Below are positions 22,861 to 32,465 of a stretch of 64,000 nucleotides of DNA, piece by piece. The translations under genes and the position numbers were made by a program. Positions within the stretch are counted from its first letter, which is position 1; each line of letters begins with the position of its first letter. The stretch covers positions 103,829 to 167,828 of the forward strand of contig JAKSZP010008032.1 in the NCBI GenBank assembly GCA_022478985.1, written 5' to 3'. The notes beneath the pieces were generated by a model. The model worked only from the letters and a program-made list of their open reading frames with translations. It did no database searches and was not told the origin of the DNA. This stretch comes from Massospora cicadina. Taxonomy: Eukaryota > Entomophthoromycota > Entomophthoromycetes > Entomophthorales > Entomophthoraceae.

Positions 22861-22869
22861 AGGGGGTGC
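22861..22869 (+). other. Polypurine tract of A1
   Basis: The run AGGGGGTGC directly precedes the 3' LTR (TGTTGGACA). The equivalent A2 tract is GAGGGGGTGA on the minus strand near 45,949-45,960. Such tracts prime plus-strand DNA synthesis. Confidence 0.75.
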
Positions 22870-23637
22870 TGTTGGACATTTGCCATCTTGACTTCAGCAG
22901 AATAATGTTTTAGGTAAAAATAGTCCCAATTTAACACATATGATCAGCCAATTACATGTCCAATCTCTTAATTAAATTGCTTTAAATAAAAATAATGACA
23001 ATATTGACCAAAAGACCCTGGCCAATTCTTTATGGAACCCCACAAATTAAGGAAACACTTTTCCAAAGACCAAACGGGCGATTAACTCAAAATCAAGTTA
23101 AGCAGATTACTCTGACCACGTGGAATATTCTGGGGCATCCATTGAATGGTTATTCCCCAGTCACATCTAGTTCCATTACAGCACCTAAGCGAGGACAACC
23201 ACCTTTTATAGGCGTGGCGGAGTTCCCCTAAATTGCAATTATTTTATCATATGGTGATTAATTGAAATATATCAAATTATTACCACATGGGTACATTCTG
23301 CCTGAGAAAAACTTCAGATCTGTCATTTCACCAAAGTAACCCAAATTTCATGAGCTCCAATTGGATGAATTACCATATTTCCTAATTTGGATGTGTCTAA
23401 GCTATTCCAAACGCTACATTGAATCCCTTTGACCCTTGATACTTGAGATAGTTTAAATACTGAGCTTTAGTATTAAAACACTCACTTTTTACTTCTTTCC
23501 CATGCCCCAAATAAAAAACTTAAAAACCCCAACTTTTACTTTTACTTGGAAAAAGTAATCCTTCTTAAGCTTTACAAATTTTTGTGAAATCTGGATGTAT
23601 CAGTACCAGCGAGCTAAAGCCTTGCTGGATTTCCACA
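22870..23637 (+). repeat. 3' LTR of A1
   Basis: 768 bp, starting TGTTGGACA and ending CCACA, aligned with the 5' LTR throughout. A TATA-like TTTTATAGG lies near 23,203. The retention of TTACAG at the site of the 5' LTR G-run shows what that LTR originally held. ACTCA follows immediately. Confidence 0.92.
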
Positions 23638-25510
23638 ACTCAGTTCCTTGATTATTTCTGAAGTAGGGTTTAAGTAATAAAATTTTCAAAAGCCAAAGCT
23701 CCAATTAGAAACAAAGCAGCTAGTGGTTGCTGCAGAAACTTTGTAAAGCAGGGTTTTGCCTTTTGGGAAAGAGGAGATTGCTATAAAAATATGAGTTATG
23801 TGTAAGTCTGGGGGAGCGCCCCCTTCGTTTGGATTGGGTGGTGTTTCCTTTCCCATCCAAGAAGGTGCCAAGAAAGCTGGTGGCCCCCTCATCTCCCAGG
23901 TTGACCTCGCTCATGTGGTTGACAAGCAGTGGGTCATGGCGTACCTTTTGAGGATTCAACCCCTCAACTCCTGTTATTACATATGAAGATTGAATGGGAT
24001 GAATTAAAAGAATCTGTAGTGAGTTAGCAATGTATTTGCATCCTCTTGGGGAAAAGGGGCAAGATACAGTTTACAGCGGAGAATCTTTGACTTTAATAAT
24101 CAACATTTTGCAAAACACTGGTAACAAAGCCCAATGGGCATGTAATTCTAGCAGGAAAAGCAGTAAATGTTGTAGATTTGGTAATTTTTGCTGATGGCAT
24201 TAGCCATCATCAAATGTTGCCGCCAGTTTGGAACTCTCCTTGGAAATATTGGTAACAAGGTCTAATGGGCGCATACCTTTGATGAAGAAAGTGTTCAAGA
24301 TCAAATCTTTAGTGGAACTCGCTGATGGCATTGGGTGTTCATCAAAAGTTGCCATCAGTTTGGAACATTTCCCAAAAATATCAGAATCCTCATTTAATGA
24401 ATCCTGCTTGGTCAAACAGACATCAAAGCAACCAGTCGTGGGCAGGTTGGGTGCCCCAAATCCATTCCCAACCTCTTGGGTTTACCCCTACGTGGGGTGG
24501 CCTTGGGAGGTTACCATCGCCTGTCAGATGAGATGTTTCAAGCCAATTGTCAGAACTGTGGAAAATCCACAAATCAGGTATTTATAGATGAACTGACAGC
24601 AACTCAGCCCACCGCTGACAATTTTTAAAGTCAATTCAAACTAGTTTGTTTTCCCCCTCGCTCAAAGTGTACCAGGTTAGGAGAACCTTGAGGACCCTAA
24701 TCCTAAGCTTTTCTAAGCTATTCCCCAAAGTAATTGTCCATATAAAAAGTCATAACACACAGAGAAAGTTGATAGTTTCTTCTTTAGATTTAAATTGAAT
24801 GAAGTTTTATGCACCCCAAATTTAATTTATTACTATGAAGAAATATAAATCCCATTATGATCTCACTTTTACTAGCTCCTAAAACCACGGGCCCTGGGGC
24901 TGTGATAGCCTAGTTTATTGCAAGGTTGCTATATACAATTACGGTCTATTGGCTCTTGCTTGTGAAATCTCTCAGCTTAATTTAATGCCAATCAAGTAGC
25001 AGCGTCTCTGGCATTTGGTCTTGCTATTTGGGTGCTCTTGCATCCAGACTGGCAGTCTGGTCTAACCTTTACTTGTTGCTCCCATGACATAATCAACTGT
25101 TCATGGTTTCTGGCTATTTCTGCACTCCTCAACGAGGTGGGTGAAGCAGTAGTCACCTTCTTCCATATGAGCATTCGGTTGGTAGCCTGCCTTCAGTTGT
25201 TTGTCTGGCCAATTTCTGATCATATAAAAACTCCCAGTTAGCTTTGGATGAATTCTTGGTCAAAGTGTTCCAATACCCTCTCTTCTCCCCTTTATCTGCC
25301 CTCAAAATGAGAATTCCATGATTTTAGTTGCCAACTTGGCCTCAGGTTTGGTTTCCAATGTTGAATCAAAATCCATATTGTGTCCCAATCCTGACGCCGC
25401 CCTCGGGCTCAAGGTGGTGGGCTCCAGCTCGCCTGTCTTTGCAATCTCTTTGGTGTATGCAGAAATGACCATATCTGCCAATAAACAAAAATTTCGCCTA
25501 CTTTTTGCTA
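23638..25510 (+). pseudogene. Ty3 element B, Gag region, degenerate
   Basis: This stretch lies directly 3' of A1 and leads into element B protease. Near 23,880-23,960 it encodes DLAHVVDKQWVMAYLL, the recurring Gag-like motif. The frame 24,228-24,587 includes SLVELADGIGCSSKVAISLEHFPK, part of a 131-bp tandem duplication, and then text related to minus-strand 15,040-15,070 inside A1. The rest is broken by stops. No LTR of element B was identified upstream, and A1 may have inserted near its 5' end. Assignment is by position and the shared motif. Confidence 0.5.
24119..24380 (+). repeat. 131-bp tandem duplication
   Basis: Two diverged copies start TGGTAACAA at 24,119 and 24,250, and both carry GCTGATGGCATT (24,190 and 24,321) followed by CATCAAA.GTTGC and AGTTTGGAAC. 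The spacing is 131 bp at both anchors. Both copies lie in the Gag region of element B. Confidence 0.75.
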
Positions 25511-25980
25511 CCAGTGAAAGTTAGTATCAGGAATCACCAGGTGTCCTTCAAGGCATTGGTTGACACTGGAGCAGCGGACAGCTTCACAAATATTGAGTTG
25601 GCCCAGAAGCTGTATCTATACTTGTACTTGGAGCCTGCGATGTTGGTCACCTCGTCAGCTTCCCAACAATCCTATAAAGTATGATGCCCAGTACCCTTCA
25701 CAGCTCACCAGTTTTTTGCAATTGCTTCTTGGAAATGCCTAACCTTGTGTTCCCATTGATTCTGGGTGTGGGTTGGTGGCATCAGCAGTATGTGAGTATC
25801 CACCTGGAATCTAACACAATTTCATTTTTTAATGGTCAGGTGAAGGGTGAGTCCCTTGATGTATACCCTTATCAAAGCTCACGACTGGGGATTGTTTACA
25901 TCCCTCATAACTCCAATTGGTCTTCCTCCATATTTCCCCACTGTGGCGATGGGCTATCAGAGCATCTTTGACTTTAACAA
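25511..25980 (+). pseudogene. Element B protease and linker
   Basis: VSFKALVDTGAADSFTNIELAQKL at about 25,548-25,620 shows the retropepsin DTGA site (Asp codon at 25,562) and helix typical of chromovirus-like Ty3 elements. Downstream frames (25,681-25,971) continue the linker toward RT. Several stops and shifts. Confidence 0.7.
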
Positions 25981-26129
25981 AGCTAACCGCCTTCCGCCAC
26001 ATATGAAGTTTGTTTTGATTTTTTGGACAACGGTGGAGGTGGTGAACATAATTGTCTCCTGTACCTGCATACTACAGAGGAGGATGCTGCCCTCAATGCA
26101 TAGTTGGATGACATGCTAAAGAAGAGTTA

Positions 26130-27140
26130 GTTGTTCAAAAAGACCTCCCAGTAGCCTCTCCCTCTGTCTTTGCCAAGAATTCTTATGGTTCCCTTTGTCC
26201 CTAAGTGTATTATGGACATCTCAAAAATATCACAGTTTATGATCCTTACCCACTGCCATTGTTACATACAATTGGTCAAGAAATTTCAAAGTTGCGGGTG
26301 TTTTCAAAACTTGATCTGGTCAACGCCTTTAATAAGATTGGGTGACGGAAGGTCAAAAATGTCTTACTGCTATCCAGATGAGATGGGGCATATTTCAATT
26401 TAGAGTAATGCCCTTTAGGCTGAAGAACGTGCCCACAACATTCCAGAGGATAATTGATAGCATGCTTTGGGATATCAGTTATTTCTTGCGCAGTCGCATA
26501 TATTGATGACATCCTGGTACATTATTCCTTCCCCAAACAACATGAAAAGGACCTGAAGGCGGTAGTGGCTGTCCTGCATAAGTTTGAGTTATTTTTCAGG
26601 CCATTAAAGTGCAAATCTATTGGGAAGAAGTCACCTTCTTGGGTAATCTCATTTTTAAAAATGGGTATGCCATCCCACCCACAAACTAGATGCCACCTCG
26701 AGTGGCCAACCCCAACGACTCAGAAGCAATTGATAAGCTTCTTAGGTACTATTATATTCCTGAAAAACTCTCCCCTGCGCTCTTACAGCTGGCTGCTTCT
26801 CTCCACCCTCTCATGGGCAAAAACATTCCCTTTTGTTGAACGCTTAAGTGCTAACAGGCATTTGATTTGATAAAAAAGGTGTTTCTGTTGCTTTTCATCC
26901 TTAAGCACGTGGATCCCACCAAGCCCTATACTGTAGCACGCAATACATCTTCTGCTGCAGTAGGGGCTGTCTTGCTCCAAGAGCATGATGGGTTGGAACA
27001 ACCAGTCACTTATCTTTCCCACAAGTTCTCTTCCACTGAGAAATCCTGGGCCATCTACAACAAGTATTTGGTAGCTGTGGCATGGGCCTTGACCCACTGG
27101 CGGTATCTCTTGCAGGGCGCTCATAATTAGTTGACTGTGA
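26130..27140 (+). pseudogene. Element B reverse transcriptase and RNase H
   Basis: RT blocks are visible as VFSKLDLVNAFNKI near 26,300, a broken stretch, and then AVAYIDDILVHYSFPKQHEKD (26,454-26,870) with an intact YIDD catalytic box. The connection domain and the start of RNase H follow: PYTVARNTSSAAVGAVLLQ, PVTYLSHKFSSTEKSW and LVAVAWALTHWRYLL (26,867-27,130). The C-terminal end of RNase H (KTDHQDLPYF) continues beyond an in-frame TAG at 27,128. Four or more interruptions make it non-functional. Confidence 0.87.
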
Positions 27141-27539
27141 AAACAGACCACCAAGATCTTCCTTACTTCTGCAAGCCACAGAAGTTGGCACATCAGAAGG
27201 TCCGCACCTACCAGGACTTTTGCAGCTTCAACTTAAAAGATGAGTTTGTGAATGGAGCATTAAATATCCTTCCCAATTTCCTAAGTTGCAACCCCTCTCT
27301 TTGCCCGACTGAATCTGATGAGGCGGATCTCATCACAGACATTCCCCCCCCCCCATAAAATCCTAATCATTTTCCCTTCCATAGTTTCCACAGCAGACTT
27401 AGCCCCAGATGCATCTTTAGTGTTGCAGTTCTTAACTGCGCAGTTGGCATGTGCAGAGGGGTTAAACTTATGGAGAGATTGTCCCTCCTAGCTTCCAAGC
27501 ATTCCTTATATTCTTTGGCTGAGGGGATCATCCAGTTTA
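27131..27539 (+). pseudogene. Element B RNase H end and integrase N-terminus, split by a TRIM-like element
   Basis: After TDHQDLPYF and a tether region, the frame at 27,131-27,358 ends at TGA following a C8 run (27,346-27,353). The reading then continues toward AEGIIQF at 27,515-27,539, where the TRIM-like element begins. The other half resumes at 29,285 with LQVWVPPLL. The duplicated GTTTA lies at the break, and the reading frame is consistent on both sides. Confidence 0.65.
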
Positions 27540-28117
27540 TGTAATGAACGGTTTTGTCCTGTCCATTACATTCTGACTCAGATTAGGATTTTCTGAATTT
27601 GAGTCAGATCGTTTATAAAACATTTTTAGGTTTAGTCGCTTCAGATGTTAAGTTGTGCCTCAACCAAGCTGTTAATTAGGCTTATGTGAGCCTAATTTGA
27701 TAGCTTGGGTGAGGGCCCCAAAGCGCTGCCTTTATAAGGCGTGCCTGCCCATTCCAAGCCTCAGTTTAGAATTCTTACCCTAGCATGTCTCTTCTGGGAG
27801 CATTTTCAGTTGCTCCTCAGGCGAGCTCCAGTCAGCTGGTCCCTTTTCATTCCTAAAAAATAAAGGTCGTTTTGGAGGTTTGCATACCTCGCATACCTGT
27901 GGTCTTTTTGGGGTGCTCATTTCCAAAGGAGCTCTCATGTGATTGGGTTGGACCAATCACGAATAATCGTGCATAACCAATAAGCAGGTGAAATTTTTGG
28001 TGCTTGTTGGTGCTCCAAAACTCTTTCCTGCTTTGGTTAGGCCTCTTTGGTTGCTTGTTAGTGCGCCAAAGGAACTCTTATATGGAGGCCAGAACTGGAG
28101 CTTCCCAGTTTGATACA
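27540..28117 (+). repeat. Left LTR of the TRIM-like element
   Basis: It starts TGTAATGAAC and ends GATACA (the expected CATTACA end is mutated). TATA box at about 27,731-27,737 and AATAAA at 27,859-27,864 give a transcript start and end inside the LTR. Confidence 0.85.
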
Positions 28118-28699
28118 TAATTCCAAACTCAATGCTTTGTGTGCTGCCAGTCCCAGTTTAGCCAACCTAAGTGGTCACTTGATCCAGTTGTTGAGTAACC
28201 AGCACTGGTGGGAGCCGGTGACTGATGGCCAACCCTGGATTTGAAGTGACTTTCAGCTAATTTTCCCGGTGGGGCCACCCACCCATCAGGGATTCAGTGG
28301 CATTGAGGGGACTTGTCCCAGCAGGGCTCCCTCACCCCTCAGATGGTTTGCCCAGAAATGGGTCAGACGTCCAGACGCGCTGTACTGCACGCCCCTCTCA
28401 CATTTTCCATGGTGAAAGCATCTTCCCAGTTGGGATGGAAAGATCATCACCAATGGGGGCCTGGGAGGGGGCGCAACACAGCCACGTGCTGGGAGTGCCT
28501 CCTCAAGCCAGGTGGGCTGACTCTGGCAGTCCAGTGGTGATTCGATCCCACCATCTATGTTTCTTTTAGGGGCTTGGAGTTTATCTGGGCTAATTTTCCT
28601 GGGGGCGAGTTACCTCAAGCCCCAGGAAGCCCTCATTGTGGCGGTTTTCCGCCGAGGGGCCCCTCTTCAGGGAGGGGTTTTCCCTTTAGTGGGTGGTGA

Positions 28700-29279
28700 T
28701 GTAATGAACAGGTTTGTCCTGTCCATTACATTCTGACTCAGATTAGGATTTTCCAAATTCTAGTCAGATCATTTATAAAAAATTTTTTAGGTTTGGTCAC
28801 TTCAGAAATTGGGTTGTGCCTCACATGAGCTGTTAATTAGGCTTGTGCAAGCCTAATTGATAGCTTGGGTGAGGGCCCCAAAGCGCTGCCTTTATAAGGC
28901 GCGCCCGCCCATTCCAAACCTCAGTATGGAATTCTTACCTTAGCATGTCCCTTCTGGGGAGCATTGTCAGTTGCTCCCCAGCTGAGCTCCAGTCAGTGGG
29001 TCCCTTTTCATTCCTGAATAAAAATAAAGGTCACGTTGGGGTTTGCATACTTCGCATAACTGTGGTCTTTTTGGGGTGCTCATTTCCAAAGGAGCTTTCA
29101 TGTGATTGGGTTGGACCAATCACGAATTTGTGCATAACCAATAAGCAGGTGAAATGTTTGGTGCTTGTCGGTGCTCCAAACCTCTTTCCTGCTTTGGTTG
29201 GGCCGCTTTGGTTGCTTGTCAGTTTGCCAAAGTAACTATATTATGGCAGCCAGAACTGGGTTTTTTCTGGTTCATTACA
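28700..29279 (+). repeat. Right LTR of the TRIM-like element
   Basis: 580 bp, starts TGTAATGAAC and ends GTTCATTACA, exactly inverted. TATA box near 28,891-28,897 and AATAAA at 29,023-29,028. It is preceded by the purine tract at 28,688-28,699. Confidence 0.88.
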
Positions 29280-29284
29280 GTTTA

Positions 29285-29400
29285 GGTTGCAAGTGTGGGT
29301 CCCTCCTCTCCTCCAAGCTAAATACATTCAAGCAAATTTTAAGTGTTACAATTCTTTAGACTGTCACTGAGGTCCAAAGATGGCTCAAAGCTGCAAATTT
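29285..29400 (+). pseudogene. Element B integrase fragment, distal side of the TRIM-like element
   Basis: The frame reads LQVWVPPLLQAKYIQANFKCYN, matching the start of a Ty3 integrase (the RVYVP-like strand) and continuing what stops at 27,539. Homology fades after about 29,390. Confidence 0.55.
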
Positions 29401-29628
29401 GCAAAAGGTCAAGAAGGAAATAAAATTAGTTAGAATACCAAATAATTTTTATTAGCTTAAAAAGGTATCAATATTTATAGGATGAGTAGGGACACGGTGC
29501 CTCAAGGATTATTACAGCTCCATTCATTCAGGATCTTTCCTGGTCTTCCAGATTGACCGCCTCATGGGCATCCTCAATGTATTTCACCGCCCACCTGACC
29601 AAATCGGTGGAAGAATCTCTTTCTGCTA
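29401..29628 (-). promoter_or_regulatory. LTR-like promoter/poly(A) block, copy 2 of 4
   Basis: The minus strand gives CTATAAATA near 29,472-29,481 followed by an AATAAA-like string near 29,447-29,452, as at 185-262, 36,710-36,755 and 53,295-53,330. It may be the LTR of a minus-strand element into which LINE1 inserted. Ends not defined. Confidence 0.3.
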
Positions 29629-29703
29629 AGCATCACTTTTCGAAAATCAATTCAGCCTGAAATTTAGCTCCACTAAAGAGATTTACGAAAACTATTAGCA
29701 AAT

Positions 29704-32465
29704 ATGGCGGGAAACCCCGCAAAAGAACCCGCAGGCTATGCCAAACGAGCCAGCACCACCCCCAAACGAAGCAACCCTCGGTTACCCACCTCAGGGTCAA
29801 CCAGAATCACCCGCTCTCAAGCAGCAGCCATGAAAGCAGGCACCACCCCCAACCTGGAGCTACTCCAACTAGCGCCAGTTCACCTGATCGCACTTCTGCA
29901 ACCTGCACGCCTAACAGCTCTGTGTGTGCTGCCTCCCACCAACCCGCTGGGCCCCCTCCAACCAAGGAGGCCATCACCCACGCTGTTTTAATGGCGTCTG
30001 CTCAGTTGAATGCAACTCAGCCCATCCAGACATTCACCTCCCCCATTGTGTCAGCTAATTCAGCCCCATCTATTATTGCTGATGCCGTGTTTCTGGCTCC
30101 CTCCATGAGGGGCGATACCCAGCTACCTGGCCCCCAAATCCTCAGATGTAAGGTTGGATTAGCCGCACATTCTGGTTCACTAAGCACCAAATTGGGACAA
30201 TCTACTTTTCCCAATGAGGATTCAAATGGTTCGGATTTTGGAACTTCACACCAGTTCCAATCTCACCCGTCCCATTTAAACCCCGTAATTGGCACTTCTC
30301 AAGTCGGCACTTTATCGCAATATGCTGAAAACGACCAATTCACTAATCAGCCAATGAGTTTTGCCCACGAAATCACAGCAAACACTCGGGCTGAATTTAC
30401 CCAAATAGATTGGGATGGTGATGAAACATCTCCTCCTCCCAATTGGCTGGAGTTAATTCCAATCTGGATGGGACTCCCCAATTTAGCGAGGCCCAACAAT
30501 CACCTGGCCCCCAAACCCTCGGATGTAAGGTTGGATTAGCCGCACATTCTGGTTCACTAAGCACCAAATTGGGACAATCTACTTTCCCAATGGGGATTTA
30601 AATGGTTCAGATTTTGGAACTTCACACCAGTTCCAATCTCACCCGTCCCATTTAAACCCCATAATCGGCACTTCTCAAGTCGGCACTTTATCTCAATATG
30701 CTGAAAACGACCAATTCACCAATCAGCCAGTGAGTTTTGCCCACGAAATCACAGCAAATACTCGGGCTGAATTTACCCAAATAGATTGGGATGGTGATGA
30801 AACATCTCCTCCTCCCAACTGGCTGGAGTTAATTCCAATCTGGATGGGCCTCCCCAATTTAGCGAGGCCCAACAAACCGCCCCTCAATTTAATATGATGC
30901 CAGCAACTGCTGTAACATTCCAGAAACAAGGGAACTCCGCAAACTTGTCCAAACCACCAGCTCACACTCAACCTGCAATTGCAGCCCAAAGCAAACACAA
31001 ACGCACCAAAGGAGCCACTGGGGCGTGGCAAAACCTCTGGCACCAACGCTACCCAAAGCAGATCCCCGTGAAGTGGCGTTTATTGCTGATGTTAAGAAGA
31101 AATGGGCCGAAACTAGAGCGCAAAAAGCTCTACCTCGCTCAACCCTCTCCCACGCAATTCGCCTTTATTATGGGCATAACCCTGTTGAATTCTATACAGA
31201 GGATTACTTCTCATACTTTGCAGCGATTGCGGAGACATTCCCTATTAACACCACCATCCATGAATCAGTGGAGGGCCACTACATCGATGTGGGATTCACT
31301 GAAGCTGCCCTTGCTGACCATGCTGCCACCCTCCAGGTCATTATTCCACGCGGATCTCTTCGCATCTCCCGCACACGCTCTCACCTGGAGAAAATTTCAT
31401 GGGTTACTTTTTCCAACCTACCAACGACTGTTGATCCTGAGTCTCTTAAACTGGCACTCCATCGTGGTTTAATGGAGTTTGGGTCTGTTCTTTCAGTGGA
31501 CTTTAGCGTCCCCTCTTACTATGCTCCCACTCAAAGAGCTCGCACTGCTAGGGCGTCATTCATCCCCTCCCCCACTGTATCCCGTAACATTGAGGTTATT
31601 CCTCGTGTGGCGGTAGTTGGGGCATGCCCTGAGATCTTTTTTGTCGACCCTGATCAGGCGCGCCCCCGGTGTTCATGGTGTAACGCCCTTGGACACTTGT
31701 ATAGTGGCTGCACAGCTCGAAAACAAGCCCTCTTAGCCACCACCCAGGGGCCTAAACCAGGCCAAAAACGATCCCACATGGCTGCAGCAGCAATTCCACA
31801 ACCCACACAATGGGTTCCTGTTCAAGACCTGTCCCCTGAGGCCTTACGCCTAGCAGTTGAAACAGCTAACCCCACTATTGGTGTGGGATACCTTCGCGCT
31901 CATGCCCCCCTTCCAATGGGCACCCCCTCCAATCTCCCAGAGTCAACTCCCTCTCTCACCAAGCGCAAGGCATCTCCCACAGGGTGCCCCTCGTCAGCCA
32001 CCCCCACTCAGGGCTCCGCGGCACCCCCACCAACCCCCACCAGCGATTTATCGCATCAGCCCTCAGCTCCCAATGGAGCTATGCCCACCAGCATGGACTG
32101 GCAACTCGCGGCCTGCAGTAGAAGTGCCACCTCAAAGAGTCCTCACCCCAACCCCACAGTCCATTTCGCGCGGATCCTTTGCAGTGTTGGAGGAAGTGAA
32201 TATGGACTCAGACTCATCAAATGGGGACACCGCGGAGGTCACCATTGAGCACCCTCAGGTCCTTCCCCTGCAACGGAGCGGGGGCAGCATCCTAGGCTGG
32301 CTTACTGGGTCCTCCGCCCCCCCACCCTCTCCTTCCCCTCAGAACCCTCGACGCTCCTCACGGATTGCAGCTAATAGTCAAGCTAAAGGACTCAAAACTA
32401 GCCGCCTCACAGCAGCAGGTTTAAGCGCTGGCAACCCCCCAGGACATGGAGGGGAACAGCTATGA
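29704..32465 (+). pseudogene. LINE1 ORF1 (nucleic-acid-binding protein), frameshifted
   Basis: ORF1 would coat the LINE RNA. Likely start is ATG at 29,704 (MAGNPAKEPAGYAKRAST), Ser/Thr/Pro-rich, then a shift into the frame at 29,922-30,539. A 377-bp tandem duplication follows. The main part (31,025-32,248, 407 codons) has the conserved motif GHYIDVGFTEAALADHAATL, an RRM-like strand (SWVTFSNLPTTVDPESL) and the knuckle CSWCNALGHLYSGC (CX2CX4HX4C) at about 31,674-31,715. Near 32,100-32,170 the frame shifts again to RGSFAVLEEVNMDSD, a common ORF1 C-terminal element, ending at the TGA 32,463-32,465. That stop overlaps the ORF2 start. Confidence 0.85.
30125..30877 (+). repeat. 377-bp tandem duplication within LINE1 ORF1
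   Basis: Copy 1 (30,125-30,501) and copy 2 (30,502-30,877) both start ACCTGGCCCCCAAA and end GCCCAACAA. The offset is 377 bp at the start and 376 at the end. Neither 377 nor 376 is a multiple of three, so the duplication itself shifts the ORF1 frame. Divergence between the copies is only a few percent, so the event is recent relative to the LTR elements here. Confidence 0.92.

Larger units (their letters stand above)
27540..29279 (+). mobile_element. TRIM-like non-autonomous LTR element
   Basis: Two direct LTRs (27,540-28,117 and 28,700-29,279, about 90% alike by eye at their starts) enclose only 582 bp of non-coding sequence. The outer ends are a perfect 10-bp inverted pair TGTAATGAAC...GTTCATTACA in the second LTR. 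A 5-bp TSD GTTTA flanks the whole (27,535-27,539 and 29,280-29,284). A purine-rich AGTGGGTGGTGA precedes the second LTR. Each LTR has a TATA box (TTTATAAGGC) and AATAAA. No Gag or Pol is encoded, so it would depend on another element's enzymes. I found no clear primer-binding site after the first LTR. Confidence 0.85.

Noticed and set aside
28530..28555. GATTCGATCCC, a T-loop-like string suggesting a tRNA gene
   Set aside because: No box A at the right distance and no cloverleaf pairing; it lies in the internal region of the TRIM-like element.
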